Shown piece after piece: positions 1-9,851 of a DNA stretch of 64,000 nt. The position numbers were made by a program, and so were the translations under genes. How positions within the stretch are numbered: the first letter of the stretch is position 1; every line of letters starts with the position of its first letter. The notes below the pieces were generated by a model. The model was not told the origin of the DNA. It saw nothing but the letters and a program-made list of their open reading frames with translations, and did no database searches. Source of the DNA: Salvia splendens (Eukaryota > Streptophyta > Magnoliopsida > Lamiales > Lamiaceae); the NCBI RefSeq assembly GCF_004379255.2, contig NC_056039.1, forward strand, positions 4,408,501 to 4,472,500, written 5' to 3'.

Positions 1-110
1 TTAATTTGTTTATACTTTTTGGGTGTAATTTTTGTTTGTATTCTTATGTGTGTAAATGTTGTTCTTTATATCTAAGAATTTTAAAGAAAAAAGTAGTAGT
101 ACCATATTTA

Positions 111-2010
111 GAGCATCCACAATACTGGACGAGTCGGCGGACGAGCGACCGGCGAGCCGCTCGTCCACTATTGCGACCGGCGAGCGGTCGACGGACGTGC
201 CAGATGGACGACCCCTCGTCCGTCGGGTAAGGCGCTCGTCCGTCGGCTCATCCGCTATTGTGGGTACCCGACGGACGAGAGCATTTTTTCATTTAAAAAA
301 ATCTATATATACGGCTCGTTTCGGTTCATTTTCATTCGCATCACTTGTATTAACGAGTTTCTCTTCTTTCACTCTACATTTCTCGACATCCCGAAATGGC
401 TAGTGGTAGTGATAGTGGTAGTGATAGTGGTAGTGTTGGTGGTGCGGGTGGCAGTGGTTGAGATGGTGAAGCAGCGCGGCAAATCCGCGAACAGATACGG
501 GCCTATACGTCCGCTGAGATTAATAGCCTGATGAGGGAGGCCTTGCAGCAGCAGCAAGCCCGCGGTACCTCACCCAATCCAGCATCGAGCTGTAGTACAC
601 CGCGACCACGTCGTTGCACACCAACAGTTGTTTGACGACTATTTCGCTGAGCAGTCGCGGTTTGGGGACAACTTCTTCCAGCGGCGTTTTAGGATGCACC
701 GTGATCTAATTATTTGCGTATCGTGAACGCTTAGAGCGTCGGTACAAGTACTTCCGATTCAGGGAGGATGCGAGTGGCAGACCTGGTCACTCGCCTATAC
801 ATAAGTGCACTGCTGCAATTAGGCAGTTGGCTTACGGAGGCGCGGCCGACATGTTCGACGAGTACCTCCACATCGGCGAGACAACTGTCCGCGACTGTCT
901 CAAGTATTTTTGTCAGGGCGTCATTCGAAATATTCGGGGAGAAGTACCTGCGGAAGCCTACCCTCAAGATTGCCAGGATCTGATGGATATGCATAGGACG
1001 ATGCATGGGTTTCCCGGGATGTTGGGCAGTATAGATTGCATGCTTGGGAGTGGAAGAACTGCCCCACCGCCTGGAAGGGGCACTACACAACCGGCTTCAA
1101 AGGCAAGAATCCCACGATGATCCTCGAAGCCGTAGCTGACTACCGGCTGTGAATTTGACATCCATATTTTGGGGTGGCCGGGTCGAACAACGACATCAAC
1201 GTCATCCAGTCATCGCCCATTTTCAACGATCAGTGCATGGGCGTCGGTCCGACCATCAGTTTTGTCGCCAACGGTAACAGCATCATATGGGCTACTATTT
1301 GGCGGATGGGATATACCTTAGGTGGCCCGTCTTTGGGAAGACGATCAGATGTCCAATCGAAGAAAAGAAGGTCTACTTTGTGAGCCGACAAGAGGCAGCG
1401 CGCAAGGATGTAGAGCGGGCATTTGGTGTGCTCCAGGCTCGATGGGCAGCGGTGAAGGGTCCAATCCGTTTGTGGTATGACGAATGCATTGCTGATATCA
1501 TGTACGCGTGTATTATCATGCACAATATGATCGTCGAACAAGAAGGTCCAGAACTAACTGATTGGCCAATGAAGATGTTGTCGGGCCAAGCCACGACGTG
1601 GCCACCACCAGTGTACGAATGGGGATAGCTCATGATGACGCCGCCCGGCTCCAAGCACATGCCGACATGCGCCAATAAGAAGCTCATATTTGACTCCAGC
1701 AGGATATAATTGAAGAGTTGTGGACGCGGAGGGGTGTACGTTGATATTAATGTAATTTCTTGAAATTGTTCTTTTGTTTTTTTTAATTGTACTTTTTAAT
1801 GTTTTTAATTTAATGAAATTATGATTGCATTTTCTCTGTATTCGTGTCGAATTTTGAATTCCATATTTAAATTCCGTATATACAATGTGAATTTGTTTTT
1901 TGAGAAGTCTTGGTGTTCGTCCTAGTGCTAGTCACTATTGTGTAGTGGGAAATCTTAGTAATATGGCAGTGGGGTGGGAAGTCCAAGTGTCCTTCCTATG
2001 GTGGATGATA
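111..2010 (+). mobile_element. Decayed PIF/Harbinger DNA transposon (copy A)
   Basis: The left end begins GAGCATCCACAAT after TTA, the usual PIF/Harbinger target. The right end is degenerate: its reverse complement reads TATCATCCACCAT near 2010, so that boundary is approximate. The body holds broken HARBI1-type transposase. The region just inside the left end carries repeated CGACCGGCGAG-like words, probably subterminal repeats. The length (about 1.9 kb) resembles the other two large copies at 16822 and 34170. The right end lies about 58 bp upstream of the SDR start codon. Confidence 0.75.
640..1710 (+). pseudogene. HARBI1-like transposase pseudogene (copy A)
   Basis: Fragments in different frames match the PIF/Harbinger DDE nuclease. 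827-1120 reads MAYGGAADMFDEYLHIGETT and continues to GMLGSIDCM, which holds the first catalytic Asp. About 1174-1260 keeps a GSNNDIN block with the second Asp. 1287-1628 reads MGYYLADGIY and continues to KDVERAFGVLQARW, which holds the catalytic Glu. Frameshifts near 1050 and 1280 and stops such as the one near 1150 (where Leu-Trp is expected) break it. It cannot make an active protein. The order of motifs and the spacing leave little doubt about the family. Confidence 0.8.
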
Positions 2011-2068
2011 TATATCGTCTCTACCGAAATTCACAAGACTTTTAGCACGGAATAATTACAAAGGAAAC

Positions 2069-5000
2069 ATGCCGCCGGCCATTTACTTCGGCACCGCCGC
2101 GTCCGTCAAACTTTACAATGCGAGATCCACGACGTCAGCTGGCTCCTCACTTGGACGCCACCGCCTGTTGCGCTTCACGACGGCCGCCTCCGCCGCGAAA
2201 CCCTCACGCTGGTCTCTTCGTGGCTCCACCGCCCTCGTCACCGGAGGCACCAGGGGAATCGGGTATGGCTAGCTCCAATCCACAAATAATTTCGCTTTTG
2301 TTTTGCTTCAGCAATTTTTGGATGTGCGTTCGTTTCGTTTTAACTTATACGATTTAGATTCATATTCAAATTCATGGCTCTGCCTTTGTATTTTTCAATT
2401 TTGAAAAATGTGTTTGTTGTATGTCCCTGCTAAAAATCGCATTAACGCTATGTGAAAAGATGAGTGTAATCTGAATTAGATTTCGACGAGAAATGACTGA
2501 AAGGAAGAATTAAGTAGAGAATAGACCATACAAGAGATTAGATTAAACAAGGGAGTAAGAAGGTGGGGATTCTGCTAACTTGCAAAGTTCAGTTGCAGTT
2601 ACTGTAGTTTGCTTCTTCTATTCAGTTGTGAGTCGACTAGTTGAGGCTGAAACACATCGCATAACACTATTCCAACATTGCAGTTTTGCTCACACTCTTA
2701 CTCTCCCAGTTCACTTAAATACTCTTAAGGTGGGGATTCTGTTAACTTGCGAAATTCAGTTACAGCTACTGTAGTTTGCTACTTCTATTCATTTGGGAGT
2801 CGACTAGTCGAGGCTGAAACACATCACATAACACGATTCAAACATTGTAGTTTTGCTGAAACTATTACTCTCCCAGCTCACTTAAATACTTGTACTGGAT
2901 AGCATGATTCCATTAGTGAGTTTTGATTCTTGAGATGGTAGCTCGACTTTGACTGCATAATTTTTGCTTAGTTCTTTATTCAAATGCATGGGATCAAGCA
3001 GTGAGGAACACGGTGCTCATCATTGCTTATCAATATCAGTATCACCTTCGTTGATGTTTAAGATGCAATATCTAATGCGGACTTTTTCTTCTTGTTCTTT
3101 CCATTTTGACCTTCTAGGCATGCAATTGTGGAGGAATTGGCTTCTCTTGGCGCCACAGTGCACACGTGTGCAAGGAACGAAGATGAGTTGGAGAGAAGTC
3201 TGAGGGACTGGAAAGATCAGGGTCTTGGAGTTACAGGCTCAGTGTGCAATGTATCTTCTGAACCTGACCGGGAAAGGTTACTCGATCATGTTAGCTCTGT
3301 GTTCAACGGGGAGCTCAACATTCTTGTAAGTTAATCGTATAGTATCATTTTAGAACATGGAATGAATGAGATGATGACATTTCTCGTGCATCAATGTATC
3401 ATGTGGTGTTGGGATTCAATACGCACAAGACTTTCACACACTCAGGTGAATCACACACACACTCACAGTTGTATGATAACTCACAATGCAGAAGAACACA
3501 CACTCACACTTAGAGTATCGAAGATGGTAATCTTGGAGAGAAAACTTGAAAACTCTTTATTGATTTTCACTACTCACTACGTACATGGTTTTGAGCTATT
3601 TAAAGCTCTACAATCAAGTAGCAACTGCTACTAACTAACTACAAGAAGAATCAAGAAAGCAAGAAGAATAACTGCTACATCTCGGCTAACTAACTGCTGC
3701 TCCAACGGCTAGTTTCTCTAGGCCGAACTTCCTTCTCGGTTCAAGACCGAACTGTTGCTTCTTCTTTCTCGGCTCAAGACGAACTCTATTCTTGACTCAA
3801 GACCGAACTTTCTTTTCGGCTCACAACCGAGCACTCTCTTCGGCTCACAACCGAGCTCCCTTCTCGGTTCACAAACCGAACTCCTTTCTCGGTACACAAA
3901 CCGAACTCCTTTGCTTCTCGGCTCAAGACCAACTGTCTTCTCGGCTCAAAGCCGAACTCAAAGCCGAGCTCAAAGCCGAGCTTCCTTCTTCTTCTCTTCT
4001 TCTTCCAACTGAAATGAGCACTCCATTATTACAATTCTCCACCTGAGGGCTCATCTCAGTTCTCGCACAAACATTGATCAACTTCTTGCAATGATCAAAC
4101 TTGTCTCTACTTAGAGATTTAGTTAGCATATCTGCCGGATTGTGCAAGGTGTTAATCTTAACCACCTTCACCCTTCCCCTTTCAATCTCATCTCTAATAA
4201 AGTGCAACTTTATGTCTATATGCTTGCTCCTTTCATGGAAACCCGGATGTTTAGCCAAGCATATAGCTGAGCTGCTGTCACAATGAATCACCATTGTTTC
4301 TTGGTCAAAACCAAAATCAGAAATCACTCCCTGGATCCAAAAGCTCTCCTGTACAGCTGCAGTGAGAGCTATATACTCTGATTCTGTAGTTGAGAGAGCA
4401 ACTACACTCTGCAGACCTGATTTCCAACTGATCACAGTTCCAAACATGGTGAACAAATAACCTGTTTGAGACTTTCTGGTGTCCAGATTTGCAGCATAGT
4501 CTGCATCACAATACCCCTGCACAACCTCCTCAGATCCACCTTCCCAGCCATTGAACACAATCCCCCAGTCCTTAGTTGACTTCATGTACCTCAATATCCA
4601 TTTAAGAGCATTCCAATGCTCCTTCCCCGGGTCTGCCATGTATCTGCTAGTCACTGAGATAGCATGAGCAAGATCTGGTCTTGTACAAATCATAGTGTAC
4701 ATGATACTCCCAACAACACTAGCATAAGGGATAGCCTCCATCTCATCAGCCTCTTGCTTAGTTTTAGGAGCTTGTTCCTTTGATAATCTGAAACTCTGGG
4801 ACAAGGGTGTTGAGGCAGGTTTAGCATTCTCCATTCTGAATCTCTGCATAACTTTGTCAATATAATCAGTTTGCAGCATCCACAGCTTCTTGCAGCCTCT
4901 ATCTCTCTGAATATGTATGCCTAGGATCTTCCTTGACTCTCCTAGATCCTTCATTTCAAAGCTCGACTTCAGATCTTGTTTAACTTTCTGAATTTCTGTC

Positions 5001-8000
5001 ATAGAAGGGCCTGCAAGTAGCATATCATCCACATAGAGTAATAGGTAGGCAATGGGAGTCCTGCCTGCCTTCTTGATGTAAATACAATCATCATATTCTG
5101 ACTTGGAGAAGCCAATCTTCTTCATCTGTGCATCAAACTTCTTATTCCACTGTCTAGGACTTTGCTTAAGTCCATAAAGACTTTTCTGTAACAGGCACAC
5201 CTTGCCTTCTTCTCCAGTCTTCACATAGCCCTCTGGCTGTTCCATAAAGATAGTCTCCTCTAGATCCCCATTGAGGAAGGCTGTCTTCACATCAAGCTGT
5301 TGTAGCTCCCAGTCTAGCTGGTTCACAACTGCCAACAAGATCCTAATCGAAGTGTGCTTAACAACTGGAGCAAATACTTCATTGAAATCAATTCCTTCTT
5401 GCTGTGTGAAGCCCCTAGCCACCAGCCTTGCCTTGAATCTGATTCTATCTTTATCAGTGGTCTCAATCTTTTTCTTAAACAACCACTTACAACTGATCAG
5501 CCTCCTTTCTTTTCCATCTGTAGTCAGTCTGGATTTATCCACCAAAATCCATGTTTTGTTCTTGAGTAAAGATTCCATTTCCTCATTCATGGCTTCAATC
5601 CACCTTTCTCTGTCTTTACTCTTCATGGCTTCTTTATATGTGAGAGGATCTGCAATATCAATGCTCTCAGCAGCACAAAGTGCATAGTAGACCACATCAG
5701 AAAACCTTTCAGGTGGTCTTGTATTTCTTCTGCCTCTATCTCTTGCTATCTGGTACTCTCTGGCAGAATCTGCTGTAGGCTCATCATTTTTTCTACCTCG
5801 AGCTAGAGCACCATCATCCTCTGGTTCAGACTCACTTTCTGAGTCAGAGGCTCCACCTGCTCCTTGGCAAAGTCCCACTGGCTCCACCTTGAGGAAATCA
5901 CTCTCAACTTCATTGGAGTCCAGCTTCCTTTTTAAGTATGGCATCTGATCCTCCAAGAACACAACATCCCTACTCACCACCACCTTCTGCCTACCAGGCT
6001 CAATGCACCAGAGCCTATACCCCTTAACACCCCTCTGATACCCCAGCAATATGCATTTCAGAGCCCTAGCCTCAAGCTTACTTTGCCTAGCATGAGCATA
6101 GGCTGCGCACCCAAACACCTTGTATTTTGAGTAGTCACTATGGGCTCCATACCACATGTAATCAGGAGTCTCAGACTTAAGGGCAGTAGATGGACACTTA
6201 TTGATGAGATAGGCTGCTGTATACACAGCCTCTCCCCAAAATCTGTTGCTCAGACCAGAACTGAGTAACAAGCACCTTACTCTCTCTAGGATAGTCCTAT
6301 TCATCCTCTCCACAACACCATTTTGCTGGGGGTTACCAGGAACAGTGCGGTGCCTCTTCATACCCTTCTCTTTGCAAAACAGATCAAACTCAGTAGACAA
6401 GAATTCCAAACCATTGTCAGTTCTTAGGCATTTAACACTCCTTCCCTTCTCTAGCTCCACCTCTTTACACCATATCTTGAATTTTGTGAATGTCTCTGAT
6501 TTTTCTTTCAGTATGTACACCCACAGTTTCCTAGTGTAGTCATCAATAATAGCAAGGTAGTATTTCCCACCACCAATTGAGCTTACAGGTGAAGGGCCCC
6601 AGAGATCACTATGTATGTAGTCTAATGGGGCTGTAGAAGAGTGAATACCTGTAGGATAGGGTGCCTTCTTTACTTTTCCAAGTATACACTGCTCACAGGG
6701 GTCCATCTTGTTGAAATCTCCAGAGATCAGGCCCTTCTTGATGAGTTCTTTCAAGCTTCCTTCTGCTGGATGGCCCAATCTCTTGTGCCATAGCATTATG
6801 GAATCATCTGACACTGCATTGCTTTCTCCATCAACAGCCTTAGCCTTCAGATAATAGAGAATGTGCTCTCTGTCAGCCTCCATCATCACTGCATTCCCAG
6901 ATTTCACAAGCATCTTTCCCTGACTCATCAATATGGTGAACCCTTTCTCCTCCAACATTCCCAATGAGATGAGATTTCTTTTCACTTCCGGAATATACCT
7001 CACCCCAGTTAGGATCTTTATAGAGCCATCTTGCAAACTTAGCTTCACTTTCCCTATCCCTTTGATCTGACACACATGGTTATTTCCAAGAACTACAGTC
7101 CCTGATGCTTCCTGAAGATCATGAAACCAAGATTTGTTGGGGCACATATGGAAGCTGCACCCTGAGTCCATTATCCACCTGTGACTGATCCCATTATCAC
7201 TGACATTCATGAGTTGAGCAAGGGGATCAGTACTCTCTACACAATCAGAAGTGTTGTGGCCCTCAGAGGCTAGTTTTCTCTTCCAGGCATGGCAGTCCTT
7301 CTTCAAGTGCCCTGGTTTCTTGCACCAAAAACATGCTCTGGTTTCCTTCTGAGCATCAGAACTTGAGGGTTTAGAGCCCTCAAACTTTTTCTTGAAGTTC
7401 TGTTTTTTGAACTTCTTCACATTCAAGGCCTCTGCAGCTTGAACATTGGAGCTTGCAGAGCCTCTGCTGGTAGTCTTCTGGAGTTCCTTAGCCATCAAGG
7501 CCGAGTAGACTTCTGCATAGGTGATAGGCTTATCTCTGCCATAGATAATTGCATCACTCAACTGGTCATACGAGCTAGGCAAGGCATTCAATGTAAGAAT
7601 GGCCTTGTCTTCATCTGAAATTTTAACATCCACAGAGCCCAGATCATCAATGATCTTATTGAACTCCTCCAACTGCTCTATGATAGATTTTTCACCAGAA
7701 AAACTATAGGCATAGAGCCTCTTCTTGAGATACAGCCGGTTAGCCAAAGATTTTGCCAGGTAAACTTCATCTAACCTGTTCAAGATCTCCACCGCAGTCT
7801 TGGCTTCTTGAACTTCCCTCAAGACCTTATCTCCAAGGCACAGAATCACTGCAGAATGTGCCTTGAGCTGCATCTCCTCCATCTTTGCCTGAGCTTTATC
7901 ATCAAGCATTGGAGCCTTTCCTTTCTCTTCAGTATTTGCAAGAACTGCGGCCAAGCCTTGTTGAATCAAGACCGCCTTCATCTTCATCTTCCACAGGCTA

Positions 8001-9488
8001 TAATCATTCTTGCCTGTGAACTTTTCTGCATCAAGCCTTGCTGCCATCTCTGAAACCGTTTGATCCTCTGCAAATCAGCTTCAATATCCCCTTCCCACAG
8101 ACGGCGCCACTTGTTGGGATTCAATACGCACAAGACTTTCACACACTCAGGTGAATCACACACACACTCACAGTTGTATGATAACTCACAATGCAGAAGA
8201 ACACACACTCACACTTAGAGTATCGAAGATGGTAATCTTGGAGAGAAAACTTGAAAACTCTTTATTGATTTTCACTACTCACTACGTACATGGTTTTGAG
8301 CTATTTAAAGCTCTACAATCAAGTAGCAACTGCTACTAACTAACTACAAGAAGAATCAAGAAAGCAAGAAGAATAACTGCTACATCTCGGCTAACTAACT
8401 GCTGCTCCAACGGCTAGTTTCTCTAGGCCGAACTTCCTTCTCGGTTCAAGACCGAACTGTTGCTTCTTCTTTCTCGGCTCAAGACGAACTCTATTCTTGA
8501 CTCAAGACCGAACTTTCTTTTCGGCTCACAACCGAGCACTCTCTTCGGCTCACAACCGAGCTCCCTTCTCGGTTCACAAACCGAACTCCTTTCTCGGTAC
8601 ACAAACCGAACTCCTTTGCTTCTCGGCTCAAGACCAACTGTCTTCTCGGCTCAAAGCCGAACTCAAAGCCGAGCTCAAAGCCGAGCTTCCTTCTTCTTCT
8701 CTTCTTCTTCCAACTGAAATGAGCACTCCATTATTACATGTGGCTTAGTGGTGAATCAGTTTCTGCACAAGCCTTATATTGCTTTTATGTATATGGCTTC
8801 AGTAGATAAACAACGTTGGAACAAACATCCGGAAACCTATGGTTGAGTTCACATCCAAGGAATTCTCATTGGTCATGGGAACGAATTTCGGATCTGCTTT
8901 TCACATATGCCAACTTGCGTATCCTCTACTGAAAGCCTCGTCTGCAGGAACTGTTGTGTTCACCTCTTCAGTCTCTGGTTTCGTATCATTGAAGAACATG
9001 TCAATCCACGGAGCATCCAAAGGTAATATTCACTTGTCTCGATATTCATGCTGGAGTTAAACGCTAAGTACTAATCTAACCCGCAACATATCGTGTTCTG
9101 TGTCTAGGTGCAATCAACCAGCTCACAAAGAACCTAGCATGTGAGTGGGCAAGTGACAGCATTAGAGTGAATGCAGTTGCTCCATGGTATATTCGGACAT
9201 TCATGGTGGAGCAAGTAGGTTTCGTTTTGCGTTTACTTTTCTTCTGGTGTTTCAGTGTCAGTCTTTTCCTATGTTTATGATACCATTCTCGTGCTATAGG
9301 TTCTGAGCAACAAAGAATACTTGGAAGAAGTATATGACAGAACCCCAAAGCGGAGGCTTGGAGATCCAACTGAGGTGTCATCGGTGGTGGCTTTCCTTTG
9401 CCTACCTGCATCGTCATATGTCACCGGCCAGATAATCTGTGTTGATGGTGGGATGTCTGTAAACGGCTTTTCTCCAAAATTTATGTAA
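2069..9488 (+). CDS. Tropinone-reductase-like short-chain dehydrogenase (SDR)
   Basis: Five exons join in frame: 2069-2262, 3118-3325, 8806-9022, 9108-9214, 9300-9488 (304 aa). The Rossmann motif TGGTRGIG is at residues 58-65, NNVG at 136-139, the catalytic Ser in FTSSVSG near 189, and the expected YxxxK site reads HGASK, so His202 replaces Tyr and Lys206 is kept. The C-terminus has GQIICVDGG, typical of the SDR65C/tropinone-reductase group. The first 50 residues are rich in Ser, Arg and Ala and precede the fold, which suggests a plastid transit peptide. These enzymes reduce carbonyl groups with NADPH; the true substrate is unknown. Intron 1 contains a 167-bp tandem duplication, and intron 2 carries a 5.3-kb antisense Ty1-copia element. 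Without that element and its duplicated target, intron 2 would be 143 bp. Confidence 0.88.
2560..2893. repeat. Tandem duplication, 167-bp period, two copies
   Basis: Both copies start AAGGTGGGGATTCTG, at 2560 and 2727, and run through AGTCGACTAG, GGCTGAAACACATC and CTCTCCCAG to CACTTAAATACT. They differ at scattered bases, so the duplication is not very recent. It lies within intron 1 of the SDR gene and has no coding potential. Confidence 0.85.
3407..4033 (-). repeat. 3' LTR of copia-1
   Basis: 627 bp, identical to 8112-8738. The part from about 3720 to 3985 is a run of short units in which CTCGGTT or CTCGGCT is followed a few bases later by AACCGA or AGCCGA, so each unit can fold into a small hairpin. 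The polyprotein frame runs into this LTR and stops at 3923. Confidence 0.95.
3923..8047 (-). CDS. Ty1-copia Gag-Pol polyprotein
   Basis: One open frame of 1374 aa in copia order. The Gag (UBN2-type) region begins [17 protein letters not shown] zinc knuckle ([14 protein letters not shown]) lies near residues 237-250. The aspartic protease motif MDSGCSFHM is near 290, followed by the pre-integrase block LWHKRLGHP. The integrase core is recognisable from HSDLWG, LRTDNG and [11 protein letters not shown], and the reverse transcriptase from YVDDMLLAG near 1004. RNase H has CDADYAAN near 1181 and [10 protein letters not shown]. No internal stop or frameshift is seen, and all catalytic motifs appear present. 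The last 37 residues or so are encoded by the LTR and include a repeated SSAL tail, which is unusual. The start codon is 64 bp from the 5' LTR. A full-length enzyme set and identical LTRs suggest competence for transposition. Confidence 0.95.
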   Translation of the reverse strand: MAARLDAEKFTGKNDYSLWKMKMKAVLIQQGLAAVLANTEEKGKAPMLDDKAQAKMEEMQLKAHSAVILCLGDKVLREVQEAKTAVEILNRLDEVYLAKSLANRLYLKKRLYAYSFSGEKSIIEQLEEFNKIIDDLGSVDVKISDEDKAILTLNALPSSYDQLSDAIIYGRDKPITYAEVYSALMAKELQKTTSRGSASSNVQAAEALNVKKFKKQNFKKKFEGSKPSSSDAQKETRACFWCKKPGHLKKDCHAWKRKLASEGHNTSDCVESTDPLAQLMNVSDNGISHRWIMDSGCSFHMCPNKSWFHDLQEASGTVVLGNNHVCQIKGIGKVKLSLQDGSIKILTGVRYIPEVKRNLISLGMLEEKGFTILMSQGKMLVKSGNAVMMEADREHILYYLKAKAVDGESNAVSDDSIMLWHKRLGHPAEGSLKELIKKGLISGDFNKMDPCEQCILGKVKKAPYPTGIHSSTAPLDYIHSDLWGPSPVSSIGGGKYYLAIIDDYTRKLWVYILKEKSETFTKFKIWCKEVELEKGRSVKCLRTDNGLEFLSTEFDLFCKEKGMKRHRTVPGNPQQNGVVERMNRTILERVRCLLLSSGLSNRFWGEAVYTAAYLINKCPSTALKSETPDYMWYGAHSDYSKYKVFGCAAYAHARQSKLEARALKCILLGYQRGVKGYRLWCIEPGRQKVVVSRDVVFLEDQMPYLKRKLDSNEVESDFLKVEPVGLCQGAGGASDSESESEPEDDGALARGRKNDEPTADSAREYQIARDRGRRNTRPPERFSDVVYYALCAAESIDIADPLTYKEAMKSKDRERWIEAMNEEMESLLKNKTWILVDKSRLTTDGKERRLISCKWLFKKKIETTDKDRIRFKARLVARGFTQQEGIDFNEVFAPVVKHTSIRILLAVVNQLDWELQQLDVKTAFLNGDLEETIFMEQPEGYVKTGEEGKVCLLQKSLYGLKQSPRQWNKKFDAQMKKIGFSKSEYDDCIYIKKAGRTPIAYLLLYVDDMLLAGPSMTEIQKVKQDLKSSFEMKDLGESRKILGIHIQRDRGCKKLWMLQTDYIDKVMQRFRMENAKPASTPLSQSFRLSKEQAPKTKQEADEMEAIPYASVVGSIMYTMICTRPDLAHAISVTSRYMADPGKEHWNALKWILRYMKSTKDWGIVFNGWEGGSEEVVQGYCDADYAANLDTRKSQTGYLFTMFGTVISWKSGLQSVVALSTTESEYIALTAAVQESFWIQGVISDFGFDQETMVIHCDSSSAICLAKHPGFHERSKHIDIKLHFIRDEIERGRVKVVKINTLHNPADMLTKSLSRDKFDHCKKLINVCARTEMSPQVENCNNGVLISVGRRREEEGSSALSSALSSALSREDSWS
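8112..8738 (-). repeat. 5' LTR of copia-1
   Basis: 627 bp, identical to 3407-4033. On the minus strand it ends CCCAACA at 8112 and is followed two bases later by TGGCGCCGTCTGTGGG, the likely primer-binding site. This differs from the usual copia site TGGTATCAGAGC (initiator Met tRNA). The TATA box and hairpin-unit array lie within it. Confidence 0.95.
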
Positions 9489-9851
9489 ATTATGTAAAAG
9501 AAACTGAGTGACGTGCAACCAGACCTTCGAGATTCTAACGTCATAGCCTTCATAAGATTCACAATTTGCATGAATTGAATTGAATTGAATATTCAGTCGA
9601 AATGTTGAATAGATGATTCAGAATAAGGTGGAATTGCATTCATGTGGGTTATATGCAGGACACAAAAAATCCATAACGAACCACAACCTAATTCCACACA
9701 GCATAAACTGTTGATAAAAAACAGAGAAAAAACTAAATTCAATCTTCAACCAAGATGATCTGGAACCATATCCCACAATTGAAGATGATGCTCCAAGACT
9801 GTAATCTATCTATCATGTTACGATGCAACCAACGAAGATCAGTCGTCGGTA
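9489..9851. other. Short spacer between convergent SDR and SMO2 genes
   Basis: 363 bp holding the 3' ends of both convergent genes. It is AT-rich and includes a GAATTGAATTGAATT run near 9574. I see no open frame or RNA gene here. Confidence 0.5.

Larger units (their letters stand above)
3407..8738 (-). mobile_element. Complete Ty1-copia LTR retrotransposon (copia-1)
   Basis: Two 627-bp LTRs (3407-4033 and 8112-8738) start TGTTGGG and end ATTACA. By eye they are identical at every base. The 5-bp target duplication TGTGG is at 3402-3406 and 8739-8743. The element is coded on the minus strand, so the right LTR is the 5' one. A purine tract (AGGTGGAGAAT on the minus strand) adjoins the 3' LTR, and a single open polyprotein fills the interior. 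The element sits antisense in intron 2 of the SDR gene. Identical LTRs, an exact target duplication and an open frame mark a very recent, possibly active insertion. Confidence 0.97.

Noticed and set aside
3728..3985. Regularly spaced palindromic repeats suggestive of a CRISPR array
   Set aside because: The units vary, have no unique spacers, lie in an LTR, and occur identically in the second LTR. The host is a eukaryote.
5271..5687. 138-codon plus frame within copia-1
   Set aside because: Antisense shadow of the reverse transcriptase region of the polyprotein.
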